Positions 1-9,182 of a stretch of DNA of 64,000 nt are shown here, in pieces. A program made the translations under genes and the position numbers. Numbering within the stretch: position 1 is the stretch's first letter; the number at the start of each line of letters is the position of its first letter. Where the stretch lies: the NCBI RefSeq assembly GCF_013415105.1, contig NZ_JACCDF010000012.1, positions 1 to 64,000 of the forward strand, in the 5' to 3' direction. The stretch is from Vreelandella salicampi (GTDB lineage Bacteria; Pseudomonadota; Gammaproteobacteria; Pseudomonadales; Halomonadaceae). A model generated the notes under the pieces. The model was not told the origin of the DNA. It made no database searches and saw only the letters and a program-made list of their open reading frames with translations.

Positions 1-76
1 AACTCAGTAGTGAAACCGCTCAGCGCCGATGGTAGTGTGGGGTCTCCCCATGCGAGAGTAGGTCATCGTCAGGCAC
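1..76 (+). rRNA. rrf: 5S ribosomal RNA, 3' part only
   Basis: The first bases match the 3' two thirds of gammaproteobacterial 5S rRNA, including the GCGCCGATGGTAGTG stretch, the GGGGTCTCCCC hairpin and the GCGAGAGTAGG segment. The 5' part lies outside the window, so an rRNA operon ends here. The exact 3' end is estimated at about position 76 and is followed by a terminator. Confidence 0.93.
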
Positions 77-83
77 TTATCCG

Positions 84-120
84 AAAAATCCCCCCGGGCT
101 TATGCCCGGGGGGATTTTTT
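84..120 (+). terminator. rRNA operon terminator, likely bidirectional
   Basis: A 16-bp perfect stem (84-99 with 104-119) has the four-base loop TTAT. It is GC-rich at its centre, with five A on the left and a T run on the right. On the plus strand it ends the 5S transcript. On the minus strand the A run becomes a T run, so it can also end the dehydrogenase gene whose stop is at 153. Confidence 0.9.
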
Positions 121-152
121 TATTTTAGTCTTTTTTAAAGAACTACCGTTCA

Positions 153-898
153 CTACCACTCAATAGGCTTACCGGCCCAATCCCAAAAGCTTCCCGTGTC
201 TTCCGGTGTTCGTTTGGCCATAACGTCGATAAGGCTTCGCGCTACAAAGTCAGGCGTAAAGAGCTTGTCTTCTGGTACGCGTGTTTGGAATGGCTTTGAT
301 AACTCCGTGTCCGTGGTACCAGGATGTAAGCAAAGAATGATCGATTGTTGATTGAGCCGCTTTAGCTCCATAGAAGCAGTTTTCAACAGCATATTGTGTG
401 CTGCTTTGCTTGCACGATAGCTATACCAGCCGCCAAAGCCGTTATCTCCAATAGAGCCAACGCGAGCAGAGAGGCTAGCAATTATCGTGGGGTGTTTTCC
501 CTGTAGTGAGCCTTTTAGGGCGGCAATCAACAGTGTCGGCGTTGCAGCGTTGATGTGCATCACACGGGCGAAAGTCTCAGCATTAAGGTCTTCCAGACGC
601 TTTTCAGGCCCAACTCCGTGCTGACTGTCATGTAAGATCCCGATAGCGTTCAATAGCAGGTGTACAGGCTCTCCTTTTAGCTGGTCACTCAACAATTGTC
701 GGCCACCCTCTTGCGTAATATCCGCCGACAGAGACTGTACGCGGGGGTCAGAGTAGCTTCGGGGGTTGCTTCTGCTTACACGACTATTAGCTTGCCAACT
801 TGGGATGAAGCTGAAAGGGCTTGCGCCATGGCATGTCCAATACCGCCACCCGCGCCTGTTATGACGGCGGTAAAAGCATCGGGAAGGTGAGGCAGCAT
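153..898 (-). pseudogene. short-chain dehydrogenase/reductase, frameshifted
   Basis: This is an SDR-family NAD(P)-dependent oxidoreductase split over two frames. From ATG 898, which has a good AGGAG at 905-909, the first frame reads MLPHLPDAFTAVITGAGGG and continues with the Rossmann TGxxxGIG motif. It then stops at TAA 778-776. The rest of the protein is in another frame and carries the NAG-like LLLNAIG, the active-site Ser in SLSARVGS, the catalytic YxxxK (YSYRASK) and PGTTDTEL. The two halves join smoothly (..KLIVV / SRSNPRS..) if one base is added or two removed near 776-780. The unbroken frame available from TTG 902 has a nonsense N-terminus without the cofactor motif. It is either a recent pseudogene or a sequencing error. 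The substrate is unknown; the C-terminal half resembles C-factor-like SDRs. Confidence 0.8.
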
Positions 899-984
899 AC
901 AAAGCTCCTAAATGAAAACAGAAGTTTCCATTGAAGCGGCTTGTATATGTTTTGTCTATATTTTAGGCGGGGTTTTGCAGGAGT

Positions 985-1434
985 CTAAGCCGACGCGTTG
1001 ATGCGGCCAGGTTGGGCGCTGTTACGACCATCGGGCTTGTACAATGTTTTTTCGGCAATCTGACGGATATAATCCAGCATCTGCTGGTTATGTTTCATGC
1101 GAAGTGAGAGCATCTGACCGGTTAGCTCGTTCATGCGCGCAACGCGTTCACTTTTTCCCAGTAGTTGTTGCCAGTCGGAGTGGCAGTTGGCATCTTTCGC
1201 CGCCCGCTTGGCGCCGGTAGCACCCTTTTCATAACCAAGCTTGCTTTGCACATCACGACGGAGGCTTTCCATGCGATCAAGCTCTGTCAGTAGGGATTGT
1301 TTATCATGCGCTAACGTAGCCAGTGCGTCGCCATCGATATCACCTTGGGTAAGGAGCGATTGCTCTTTTTCCATTAGCGTGATCAGCGTGTCCATCCGCT
1401 TTTGCTGATTATGGAGTAGGCGCGCAAGGCTCAT
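985..1434 (-). CDS. flgN: FlgN, export chaperone for hook-associated proteins
   Basis: This 149-residue, mostly helical cytoplasmic protein has the size and composition of FlgN, which binds FlgK and FlgL and delivers them to the flagellar type III export gate. The N-terminal helix (LLHNQQKRMDTLITLMEKEQ) and the central helix with LARMNELTG-like spacing fit the family. It starts at ATG 1434 behind AAGGAG, 30 bp after flgM on the same strand, the usual flgMN pairing. It should be transcribed with flgM from the FliA promoter at 1782-1808. Identification rests on weak sequence similarity plus strong context. Confidence 0.85.
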   Translation of the reverse strand: MSLARLLHNQQKRMDTLITLMEKEQSLLTQGDIDGDALATLAHDKQSLLTELDRMESLRRDVQSKLGYEKGATGAKRAAKDANCHSDWQQLLGKSERVARMNELTGQMLSLRMKHNQQMLDYIRQIAEKTLYKPDGRNSAQPGRINASA

Positions 1435-1464
1435 GAGAACGTCTCCTTACAGAATCGGTGCTGA

Positions 1465-1731
1465 TTACTCATTACCTAAGCTAGCAAGTAAACCGCTGGC
1501 AATGCGTTCAGGGTCAATGTCAAGTTTACCTTCACGGATGGCGTCACGAATTTCACCGACTTTGGTGAGGTCGATATCCTGCGAGGTGTTAACACTTTGC
1601 TGACTCAATCGCGTTGCATCCGCTGAAGACTGCTTAGCGCTCGCAGCGTTTCCAGCTTGGGGTTTCTGCGCTTCATCGCGCGGTTGCGCCTGGTTGGGGC
1701 GAAGCAGCGAATTTACGTTATCCACTTTCAC
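1465..1731 (-). CDS. flgM: FlgM, anti-sigma-28 factor
   Basis: This small 88-residue protein has a disordered polar N-terminal half and a C-terminal helical part (DIDLTKVGEIRDAIREGKL, then ERIASGLL) typical of FlgM. That part binds FliA (encoded at 50042) and blocks late transcription until FlgM is exported through the finished hook. The start is GTG 1731 with GGAGG just upstream. FlgN follows 30 bp downstream. A near-consensus FliA promoter lies 50 bp upstream, so FlgM is itself part of the regulon it represses, as in enterics. Confidence 0.93.
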   Translation of the reverse strand: MKVDNVNSLLRPNQAQPRDEAQKPQAGNAASAKQSSADATRLSQQSVNTSQDIDLTKVGEIRDAIREGKLDIDPERIASGLLASLGNE

Positions 1732-1781
1732 GTTGTTAGCCTCCGTTAAACTTGGGTGGCGTTTTTCGCCAATTGACTATG

Positions 1782-1808
1782 CTATCGGCGGTGCATGGCA
1801 AAACTTTA
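1782..1808 (-). promoter_or_regulatory. FliA (sigma-28) promoter of flgMN
   Basis: Read on the minus strand, the -35 element TAAAGTTT is an exact match to the sigma-28 consensus. It is followed by an 11-bp spacer and GCCGATAG (7 of 8 to GCCGATAA). It points at flgM, whose start is at 1731. Confidence 0.9.
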
Positions 1809-1830
1809 GCGCCTGGCGGAGAAATTCGCG

Positions 1831-2553
1831 CTAAAAATCGAGCTGCAAAACGCCATCAGCGATGATGCGTGCTTCCAAGATTTCACGGGAGCCAAACCGC
1901 ACGCGTATCCTCTCATCTAGGCCGCCGTCATCCATGGCCTCTCCCTCGCGAGAGATACGAAAGGCAGTGCCTTCGGCAATAACGGTGACGCGCTGCCCTC
2001 GCTCGACCAAGCGTGGTGCTTGGATGTCGTGGGCTTGAAACGAGCTGCCGCTTCGAATGGGACGGAGTGCAACATTGCCGACAATATTATCGGCGTCGGT
2101 TAGCGTGCGCGAAGAGAGCTCGCCAAGGTTGCCGCGTTGCGTATTGAGCATGGATTCAGTAATCAGCGTGCCGCGTGAAATATCCTCTGACGCTACTGCA
2201 TAGGGGCCGATAACGTCCACTTGGGCTTGTAGGTAGCGAATTTGGCTCTGTTGTTCACCACAGCGAACGCCAACAGAGACGCGCCCCAGTGGCGCTTGAT
2301 CGGCATTAGGCAGAAAAGGGGTTGGGTTGATGCAAGCGGGTAAATGGGGCGACGGCGCGCGCAGGTCTATCACGACCTCTTCGCCGAGCGTCTGGGTCTT
2401 CTCGTACAAAAATTGGTGAACCCGCTGGGTTAGCGCTTCATTATCAGCGAAAGCGGTGTTGGGGAGAAAAACCGCAGTAACTAATATCGCGCCAAATAGC
2501 GCCAACATGACGCGAGGTATCCATAAAGGGTGAAGGGGCAAAAATGCCAGCAT
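1831..2553 (-). CDS. flgA: FlgA, P-ring assembly chaperone
   Basis: This periplasmic protein helps FlgI polymerise into the P ring around the rod. The N-terminus has a hydrophobic export segment (ALFGAILVTAVFL) ending near AFA-DN. The C-terminal half is an SAF domain with EDISRGTLITESML and a final RFGSREILEARI-like strand, the family signature. ATG 2553 (240 residues) is preferred; a TTG at 2574 in the same frame has no ribosome site. It is divergent from flgB, with about 195 bp between them, which is the normal flgA/flgB arrangement and should hold FlhDC-dependent promoters for both; I could not pinpoint them. Confidence 0.92.
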   Translation of the reverse strand: MLAFLPLHPLWIPRVMLALFGAILVTAVFLPNTAFADNEALTQRVHQFLYEKTQTLGEEVVIDLRAPSPHLPACINPTPFLPNADQAPLGRVSVGVRCGEQQSQIRYLQAQVDVIGPYAVASEDISRGTLITESMLNTQRGNLGELSSRTLTDADNIVGNVALRPIRSGSSFQAHDIQAPRLVERGQRVTVIAEGTAFRISREGEAMDDGGLDERIRVRFGSREILEARIIADGVLQLDF

Positions 2554-2748
2554 GGCTGAGGTCTCGGTCGTCAACTAAGTCTAAGGCGAGAGAAAAAGAA
2601 CGCCTGGAGTGTAACGAAAAGACCTAGTTGGCATCAGCAGAAATACCGGGTGAAAAAAGGGCTGTTCCATGCTTTAGAATGACGCCGAGGAGGGTATTCT
2701 TCATCATCAAGAAATTCCCATTTATTTCGCCTCTCAGAGAGGGTCGGC

Positions 2749-3183
2749 ATGATCGATAAACTAGAATCTGCCTTCAATCATCACCAGCAGGCACTTAGCT
2801 TGCGCCACGCGCGGCATGAAGTGCTGGCGGCTAATATCGCCAACGCGGATACGCCTAACTATAAAGCGCGCGATATCGATTTTGGCAGTGAGTATAAAAA
2901 AGCGGTCGAAAACAGCGAACGCTCGCAAGGCAGCCGCGATGGCTTGGCGCTTGATCGTACATCAGCGCGCCACTTGCCGGGCGAAGGGCCCGCCTTGAAA
3001 GGCGGCGCTGGTAATATGGACTTGCTCTACCGCATCCCTGACCAGCCAAGCTTAGATGGCAATACGGTGGATATGGACCGTGAGCGCTCACAATTTGCCG
3101 ATAACGCCGTGCGTTATCGTGCTGCGCTGTCGATGCTCAATAGCCGCATTCAAGGGCTGAAAAATGCCATGCAGCCGGAATAA
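2749..3183 (+). CDS. flgB: FlgB, proximal rod protein
   Basis: This 144-residue rod subunit is first in a plus-strand run of ten rod, hook and ring genes. It has the axial-protein N-terminal signature LAANIANADTPNYKARDIDF and a C-terminal helix (YRAALSMLNSRIQGLKNAM) that forms the coiled-coil rod core with FlgC, FlgF, FlgG and FliE. The ATG follows GAGAGGG. FlgC begins 17 bp downstream, implying one transcript. Confidence 0.97.
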   Translation: MIDKLESAFNHHQQALSLRHARHEVLAANIANADTPNYKARDIDFGSEYKKAVENSERSQGSRDGLALDRTSARHLPGEGPALKGGAGNMDLLYRIPDQPSLDGNTVDMDRERSQFADNAVRYRAALSMLNSRIQGLKNAMQPE

Positions 3184-3200
3184 TAAGGCGAGGATAAATT

Positions 3201-3611
3201 ATGACAATGTTTTCCGTATTTGATATTGCCGGCTCCGCCATGAGCGCGCAGTCGCAGCGGATGAACGTCACCGCAAGCAACATGGCTAACGCCGATAGCG
3301 TTGCCGGGCCGGACGGTGAAACCTACCGTGCCAAGCAGGTGATGTTTGAAACCCAATCGCAAAATAACCGCTACGGTGTCGGCGGTGTACGCGTAACGGA
3401 AGTGGTCGAAGACGACTCGCCGTTGCGCATGGAATACATGCCTAATCACCCCGCCGCGGATGAAGACGGCTACGTGGCCAAACCCAATGTTGAACCCGCG
3501 CACGAAATGGTCAACATGATATCGGCATCGCGTTCCTATCAGGCCAATATTGAGGTTTTTAACACCAGCAAGCAGATGCTGATGCAAACGCTTACGCTAG
3601 GTGAGGGCTAA
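3201..3611 (+). CDS. flgC: FlgC, proximal rod protein
   Basis: At 136 residues it is the usual FlgC length. It has the N-terminal axial motif (FDIAGSAMSAQSQRMNVTAS, then NMANADS) and the C-terminal NMISASRSYQANIEVFN motif, both hallmarks of rod proteins exported without cleavage. It partners FlgB in the proximal rod inside the MS ring. It is followed after 3 bp by flgD. Confidence 0.97.
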   Translation: MTMFSVFDIAGSAMSAQSQRMNVTASNMANADSVAGPDGETYRAKQVMFETQSQNNRYGVGGVRVTEVVEDDSPLRMEYMPNHPAADEDGYVAKPNVEPAHEMVNMISASRSYQANIEVFNTSKQMLMQTLTLGEG

Positions 3612-3614
3612 ATT

Positions 3615-4313
3615 ATGATCAACGGTCTTAACCCCGCAACGCTGAGTAGCATTAATGGTGGTGGCGATGGCGCTAAGCTCAACGATAGTCAGTCTGATGA
3701 GCTGCGTGAAAGCTTTTTGACCATGCTGATCACTCAGCTGGAAAACCAGGATCCAATGGATCCGATGAAAAACGAAGAAATGACTTCGCAGCTCGCGCAA
3801 ATTAATACCGTGAGCGGCATCGAGAAGCTCAACGACACGCTCAATGGCATTACCCAGCAGATGGATGCCGGCAAGATGTTGCAAGCGTCGGGCTTGATCG
3901 GTAATGCGGTATTGGTGCCGGGCAATAGCGTCAAGGTTAACGTCGACGATGAAGGCAAATCCTACGCCACGCCGTTTGGTATCGAGCTTGATAAGCCCGC
4001 TGAGCGCGTTGATATTTCGGTCACTAGCAAAACGGGCGAAGTGGTTTACACCGAACAAGTTGAGAATGTTAGCGCAGGGGTTCAATCGTTTAGCTGGGAT
4101 GGCTTGAATAACAACGATGAACCGCTAGTGAAAGGTGACTACCGCGTAAGCCTTAAAGCGTTTGATGCTGAAGGCGAAGAAATGGGCGTAGAAGCACTCA
4201 ATTATGCGTTGGTGGAGGGTGTGACACCCGCTAAAGATAACGGCGATGTGCGCTTAGATTTGGGCGCCATTTATGGCCAAGTCGGCATCGACCAAGTTAA
4301 ACAAATTCTTTAA
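3615..4313 (+). CDS. flgD: FlgD, hook cap / hook assembly scaffold
   Basis: FlgD (232 residues) caps the growing hook and is discarded on completion. The conserved N-terminal export and assembly region is clear (FLTMLITQLENQDPMDPM, then SQLAQINTVSGIEKLN). The C-terminal half is the usual Tudor/FnIII-like cap fold with SFSWDGLNNNDEPL and GDYRVSLKAFDAEGEE. It sits between flgC and flgE as in most flg operons. Confidence 0.97.
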   Translation: MINGLNPATLSSINGGGDGAKLNDSQSDELRESFLTMLITQLENQDPMDPMKNEEMTSQLAQINTVSGIEKLNDTLNGITQQMDAGKMLQASGLIGNAVLVPGNSVKVNVDDEGKSYATPFGIELDKPAERVDISVTSKTGEVVYTEQVENVSAGVQSFSWDGLNNNDEPLVKGDYRVSLKAFDAEGEEMGVEALNYALVEGVTPAKDNGDVRLDLGAIYGQVGIDQVKQIL

Positions 4314-4337
4314 TAAGCAAATTTCAGGGGTAAGAGA

Positions 4338-5672
4338 ATGAGTTTTTCACAAGCGCTTAGTGGTCTTAACGCACAGCAACAAAAGCTCGGTGCCGTCGGC
4401 AACAACATCGCCAACTCGCAAACGGTCGGTTTTAAAAGTTCCGAAGTGCAGTTTGCCGATGTCTATGCCCAGTCACGTATTGGCCTGGGTACCCGGGTTT
4501 CCGCCACGCTGCAAAACTTTAGTCAGGGCAACATTGAGTCCTCCAGCCGTAATATGGACCTAGCCATCGCTGGCGAAGGCTTTTTCCGCTTTGAGCAGCC
4601 CGGTGGTGGAGTCGGTTATTCGCGCAACGGCCAGCTGACCATGGAGCCCAATGGCGACCTGGTAAATGCTCAGGGCGCGCGGATTATGGGTTATGCCGCA
4701 ATTGACGGTGAGGTTCAGGGCGGTGGTGATGTTGAAGCATTAAACGTTGATGCTGGAGACTTAGCTGCTAATAAGACAAGTGAACTCGATGTATCGCTAA
4801 ACTTGGATGCGGAAGAAGAGGCATTAATAGACGAAGACGGGGATCCACTTTTTGCTGGGGGTACTGATGAGGAAAATGCGGCAAATGTGGCTAACGGCTT
4901 AGGCGCCAACCAATATTCGTATTCCACTAACGGTACGATTTACGATTCTCAAGGTAATGCGCGTAACTTAACAATGTATTTCACTAAAACCGCTGCCAAT
5001 GAGTGGCGTGTAGATGCTCGAATGTCCGGTGGACCAGCAGGAGCACCTAATTACGGATTTACTGATATAGGCGATGGCCTCGACTTCGCTCAAAATGGAA
5101 CCCTAGATGGTTTTGAAGAATTTGATATTGATTTGAGCGCTGCTGATGCCATAACCAATGATGATGGCGATGTAGATAATGATTTAAATGAATTTGACAA
5201 TACTGCTGATGGTACTGATGAAACTCTCGCTTTTCAGGAAATAACGGTTGATTTTGCAGGGACTACCCAGTTTGCAAATAGCTCTACCGTTAACGAACTT
5301 AACCAAGACGGCTATACCTCCGGTTCGTTAGTGGGTGTCACCATCGAAGACGACGGCACCATTGTGCGTAACTATTCCAACGAGCAGTCGTTGGCGGCTG
5401 GGCAGATTGCCCTAGTCAGCTTCCGTAACCCGGAAGGATTGAAGCCTGAGGGCGATAACTTGTGGTCGGCGACGGGCTCTTCTGGTCAGGAGCTGGTCGG
5501 TGCGGCGGGCACAGGCCAACGAGGTCTGATTGAGGCGAGCGCGATTGAAACCTCTAACGTCGACTTGGCAGGTGAGCTGGTGGATATGATTATCTCGCAG
5601 CGGGCGTATCAGGCCAACTCGCAGACCATCAGTACTCAGGATGAGTTGCTGCAGACCATTATCAACCTTTAA
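4338..5672 (+). CDS. flgE: FlgE, hook protein
   Basis: The 444-residue hook subunit has an N-terminal axial segment (FSQALSGLNAQQQKLGAVGN, NIANSQTVGFKSSE) and a C-terminal one (ETSNVDLAGELVDMIISQRA) that form the helical core, with the exposed D1/D2 domains between. The central part (about 4740-5290) is rich in Asp, Glu and Asn, visibly more AT-rich than either end, and probably a fast-evolving surface domain. Acidic surface residues fit a salt-loving organism. The flgF gene follows after 52 bp. Confidence 0.97.
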   Translation: MSFSQALSGLNAQQQKLGAVGNNIANSQTVGFKSSEVQFADVYAQSRIGLGTRVSATLQNFSQGNIESSSRNMDLAIAGEGFFRFEQPGGGVGYSRNGQLTMEPNGDLVNAQGARIMGYAAIDGEVQGGGDVEALNVDAGDLAANKTSELDVSLNLDAEEEALIDEDGDPLFAGGTDEENAANVANGLGANQYSYSTNGTIYDSQGNARNLTMYFTKTAANEWRVDARMSGGPAGAPNYGFTDIGDGLDFAQNGTLDGFEEFDIDLSAADAITNDDGDVDNDLNEFDNTADGTDETLAFQEITVDFAGTTQFANSSTVNELNQDGYTSGSLVGVTIEDDGTIVRNYSNEQSLAAGQIALVSFRNPEGLKPEGDNLWSATGSSGQELVGAAGTGQRGLIEASAIETSNVDLAGELVDMIISQRAYQANSQTISTQDELLQTIINL

Positions 5673-5724
5673 TTGACCGTTAATCGGCCATTAAGCGCCT
5701 TGGGCGACGCATAAGGAGTCAACC

Positions 5725-6483
5725 GTGGATCGGATGCTTTATACCGCGATGAGCGGTGCCAAACACAGCATGGATCAGCAGTCGGTGGTCAGCAATAACC
5801 TGGCTAACGTCTCAACCACTGGCTTTCGCGCCCAGCTCGACGCCGTTCGCGCGGTGCCGATTCAGGGTGAGGCACGGTTAGATTCGCGCACTCACGCGGT
5901 GACCACAACGCCGGGCACGGATTACTCCCAAGGCCCGATAGAGAGTACCGGGCGTGCGCTTGATGTGGCGATGCAAGACGATGCATGGATGGCGGTGCAG
6001 GCCGAAGACGGTACTGAAACATATACGCGCCGTGGCGATTTGCAAATCGACTCTGACGGTATTTTGTTGAACGTCGGTCGCCCGGTGATAGGTGATGGTG
6101 GGCCTATAAACGTACCCCAAGGGTCTGAAGTGTTTATCGGCGCTGATGGCACCATCAGCGCTATCCCTGAAGGGGTCGGTCCAGAAGCGTTAGTGAACGT
6201 TGGCCGCATTAAGCTTGTGACACCAGAGCCGGGTGAGCTAAACCGCAGTGAAGATGGTCTCTTTCGCGCACCAGATAATGAAGAGGGCGAGCCGGGTGCC
6301 TTGGCGGCTAACGAAGATGCGAAGCTGACTAGCGGCGTGCTAGAAGGCAGCAACGTCAGCGCCGTAGATGCCATGGTATCCATGATTGATGTCGCCCGCC
6401 GCTATGATATGCAGATGAAAGTGATCAGTTCGGCGGATGAGAATGCCCAGCGTGCCAATGGCATGCTCTCTCTCCAGGGTTGA
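5725..6483 (+). CDS. flgF: FlgF, distal rod protein
   Basis: This 252-residue axial protein has a characteristic N-terminus ([31 protein letters not shown]) and a C-terminal rod motif (GSNVSAVDAMVSMIDVARRY). It forms a single turn of the rod between FlgB/C and FlgG. The GTG start at 5725 follows AAGGAG. It is paralogous to FlgG next door and is told apart by length and by the MSGAK start. Confidence 0.96.
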   Translation: MDRMLYTAMSGAKHSMDQQSVVSNNLANVSTTGFRAQLDAVRAVPIQGEARLDSRTHAVTTTPGTDYSQGPIESTGRALDVAMQDDAWMAVQAEDGTETYTRRGDLQIDSDGILLNVGRPVIGDGGPINVPQGSEVFIGADGTISAIPEGVGPEALVNVGRIKLVTPEPGELNRSEDGLFRAPDNEEGEPGALAANEDAKLTSGVLEGSNVSAVDAMVSMIDVARRYDMQMKVISSADENAQRANGMLSLQG

Positions 6484-6510
6484 TACACCTGATAGCCAAA
6501 GGAATTTTTA

Positions 6511-7293
6511 ATGATTAAGTCTCTCTGGACGGCCAAAACAGGCTTGGAATCACAGCAGACCAAACTGGATGTGATCTCTAACAACCTGGCCAACGTCAGT
6601 ACCAACGGGTTTAAGCGCTCGCGGCCGGTATTTGAAGACCTGCTTTATCAAAACATGCGCCAACCCGGCGCACAGAACAATATTCAAGACCGTCTACCCT
6701 CAGGCATGCAAGTGGGTACCGGTGTTCGTCCGGTGGCCACGGAGCGCCTACATACCCAAGGCGGGCTGGAGCAGACCGAAAACTCGCGCGACTTAGCCAT
6801 TAATGGCAAAGGCTTTTTCCAAGTACTGATGCCTGATGGCACTACCGCGTATACCCGCGATGGTAGTTTTCAGCTGAATGAAAATGGCCAGATGGTCACC
6901 GCCAACGGCTACCCTCTGGAACCGGCTATTTTTATTCCCGAAAACGCCCTGTCAATCACCATTGGTGAGGATGGTATCGTCAGCGTGCGTGAGCCCGGCA
7001 ACCCGGTAGATAATGAAGTCGGGCAAGTTAACCTTGCGTCTTTCATCAACCCCACCGGGCTTGAAAGTGTTGGCGGCAATCTTTATTTGGAAACAGGCTC
7101 ATCCGGTGCGCCAAACCAAAACATTCCAGGCCAAAATGGCATCGGCTCACTCTCCCAGGGCTATGTGGAAACCTCCAACGTGAGTGTTGTCGAAGAAATG
7201 GTCAGCATGATCCAAACCCAGCGCGCGTATGAAATCAATAGTAAGGCGATTACGACCAGCGATGAAATGTTGGCGCGTTTAAGCCAGTTGTAA
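6511..7293 (+). CDS. flgG: FlgG, distal rod protein
   Basis: The 260-residue distal rod subunit starts with [20 protein letters not shown] and [15 protein letters not shown]. The segment after it, a known FlgG-specific region that straightens the rod relative to the hook, is present ([13 protein letters not shown]). The C-terminus [20 protein letters not shown] is canonical. FlgH follows directly. Confidence 0.97.
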   Translation: MIKSLWTAKTGLESQQTKLDVISNNLANVSTNGFKRSRPVFEDLLYQNMRQPGAQNNIQDRLPSGMQVGTGVRPVATERLHTQGGLEQTENSRDLAINGKGFFQVLMPDGTTAYTRDGSFQLNENGQMVTANGYPLEPAIFIPENALSITIGEDGIVSVREPGNPVDNEVGQVNLASFINPTGLESVGGNLYLETGSSGAPNQNIPGQNGIGSLSQGYVETSNVSVVEEMVSMIQTQRAYEINSKAITTSDEMLARLSQL

Positions 7294-7316
7294 TGGCCGT
7301 TATTATGAGGCAAGTG

Positions 7317-8009
7317 ATGCGCCACGTTTGTTCAGCTTTTGGTAGGCGATTAACGCTTTTGGGTTTGGGGCTCCTCATCGTCGCAATCGCCGGTTGTGCA
7401 CAAATCCCTCGGGCCTCTGTGGTCGGTGAGCAAGAGCAAATCAACATCGTAGATAGACCGCCACCGGTGCCCAATGGCTCGATTTACCAAGTACGGCGTG
7501 GCTATCAGCCGCTCTTTGAAGACCGTCGACCAAGAGCAATTGGCGATATTTTGACCATCGTTCTTGATGAAGAGGTCAGTGCGAGCAAGAACTCACAGTC
7601 CAATGCTGACCGTAGCGGTAGTGCGGGCTTAGAGCTTGAACAGCTACCCGATGCGTTGAGTACGCTTGCCGAATATGGTTTTGATGTGTCGGGGAATAGC
7701 GACTTTAGTGGTGGAGGAGGGTCGCAGGCAACCAACTCCTTTACCGGCACGATTACTGTCTCTGTGCTGGATGTCTTGAATAACGGTAATCTGCGCGTGC
7801 GTGGCGAAAAGCAAATCGCGATCAACCAAGGCACTGAGTTTATACGTTTTTCGGGCGTAGTTAATCCCCGCACCATTACGTCACAAAATACCGTGCCGTC
7901 GACGCAGGTCGCTGATGCACGGATTGAGTACGTAGGAGATGGTTATATTAATGAAGCGCAGCACATGGGCTGGTTACAGCGCTTCTTCTTAAACGTATCG
8001 CCCTTCTAG
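7317..8009 (+). CDS. flgH: FlgH, L-ring lipoprotein
   Basis: FlgH builds the outer-membrane L ring. It has a lipoprotein signal: basic n-region (RR), hydrophobic [11 protein letters not shown] and lipobox IAGC, with lipidated Cys followed by AQ, which fits outer-membrane sorting. The body contains [30 protein letters not shown] and the C-terminal [13 protein letters not shown], all family signatures. I chose ATG 7317 because GAGG stands 6 bases before it. An in-frame ATG at 7293 overlaps the flgG stop and would add eight residues. Confidence 0.96.
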   Translation: MRHVCSAFGRRLTLLGLGLLIVAIAGCAQIPRASVVGEQEQINIVDRPPPVPNGSIYQVRRGYQPLFEDRRPRAIGDILTIVLDEEVSASKNSQSNADRSGSAGLELEQLPDALSTLAEYGFDVSGNSDFSGGGGSQATNSFTGTITVSVLDVLNNGNLRVRGEKQIAINQGTEFIRFSGVVNPRTITSQNTVPSTQVADARIEYVGDGYINEAQHMGWLQRFFLNVSPF

Positions 8010-8045
8010 CGGTGATGTGACAATAACCGAGAGTAGAGATACACA

Positions 8046-9182
8046 ATGCGATACCACCAAGTTTCAGCTAAACACTTTTGGCAGCGCGTTTGCGCTATCG
8101 CCTTGGTGTGCATGGCGTGTATCGCTGCGTTGCCCGCGCAGGCCGAGCAGGTGCGCGAACTATCAAGCTTTGCTGGTGTGCGTAATAATCAGCTAGTAGG
8201 GTATGGGCTTGTTGTGGGGCTCGATGGCACCGGCGACCAGACCACTCAGGCACCGTTTACCAGCCAGAGTCTCGCCAATATGCTCTCGCAGTTAGGGGTC
8301 ACTATTCCTCAGGGCACCAATATGCAGCTGCGCAACGTAGCGGCGGTGATGGTGACGTCGGATCTGCCGCCTTTTGCGCGTCCGGGTCAAGAACTCGATA
8401 TTGTGGTTTCCTCTGTTGCCAACGCCAGCAGCCTACGTGGTGGCACGTTGTTGATGACACCGTTGAAAGGCGCCGATGGTGATACTTACGCTATGGCACA
8501 AGGCAATATGCTGGTGGGCGGTGTCGGCGCCGAGGCTGGTGGCAGCAGTGTGCAGATTAACCAGCAGGCAGTGGGTCGGATTCCCAATGGCGCCACGGTG
8601 GAAAAAGAGGTGCCGCTAAACCTTGGTGCCAATGGCGGTACGCTGGAGCTGCAGCTAGATCAAGCTGATTTTGGCACTGCGCAGCGAATGGTTACCGCGA
8701 TCAACAACGAATTCGGTCGATCCGTAGCATATGCACGTAATGGTGGGGTGATCGCGCTGGATGGCCCGGCTGACAATAATGCGCGTGTCAATTTCATGGC
8801 GCGCGTCGAGAACGTCGATGTAACCCCCACGCGTGCACCAGCCAAAGTGGTGGTGAATGCGCGGACAGGGTCGGTAGTGATGAACCAAGCTGTGACGTTA
8901 CGCGAAGCTGCTGTGGCGCATGGCAACCTTTCAATTACAGTCGATGCCAACTTTGCGGTCAGTCAGCCCAATCCCTTGGGAGAAGGCGAAACGGTGGTGG
9001 TACCGAATGCCGATATCGATGTCGAGCAGCAAGAAGCCTATCTGCGGATGGTGGAAGGCGCTCAGCTTAGCGAAGTCGTGAATGCCTTGAATGCACTGGG
9101 AGCCACACCACAAGATCTCATGTCGATTCTTGAAGCATTGAAGCAAGCAGGGGCCCTGCGCGCTGAACTGGAGGTGATCTAG
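8046..9182 (+). CDS. flgI: FlgI, P-ring protein
   Basis: The 378-residue periplasmic P-ring subunit has a Sec signal peptide (hydrophobic [15 protein letters not shown], cleavage after AQA). The mature protein opens with [20 protein letters not shown], then GLDGTGDQT and [15 protein letters not shown], all diagnostic. The C-terminus ([20 protein letters not shown]) is also typical. Its stop overlaps the GTG start of flgJ by one base. FlgA (1831) is its chaperone. Confidence 0.98.
   Translation: MRYHQVSAKHFWQRVCAIALVCMACIAALPAQAEQVRELSSFAGVRNNQLVGYGLVVGLDGTGDQTTQAPFTSQSLANMLSQLGVTIPQGTNMQLRNVAAVMVTSDLPPFARPGQELDIVVSSVANASSLRGGTLLMTPLKGADGDTYAMAQGNMLVGGVGAEAGGSSVQINQQAVGRIPNGATVEKEVPLNLGANGGTLELQLDQADFGTAQRMVTAINNEFGRSVAYARNGGVIALDGPADNNARVNFMARVENVDVTPTRAPAKVVVNARTGSVVMNQAVTLREAAVAHGNLSITVDANFAVSQPNPLGEGETVVVPNADIDVEQQEAYLRMVEGAQLSEVVNALNALGATPQDLMSILEALKQAGALRAELEVI

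Noticed and set aside
696..890. 64-residue plus-strand frame over the frameshifted dehydrogenase
   Set aside because: It is the complement of the SDR coding region and encodes no recognisable motif. The minus-strand halves with TGxxxGIG and YxxxK explain the sequence.
2575..2748. Sigma-54 promoter between flgA and flgB (TGGCATCAG near 2630)
   Set aside because: A GG is present but no GC stands at the required distance. FlhDC presence also argues against sigma-54 control.
3292..3300. GCCGATAG inside flgC as a FliA site
   Set aside because: No matching -35 at 11 bp upstream and no gene start downstream; it is coding sequence.
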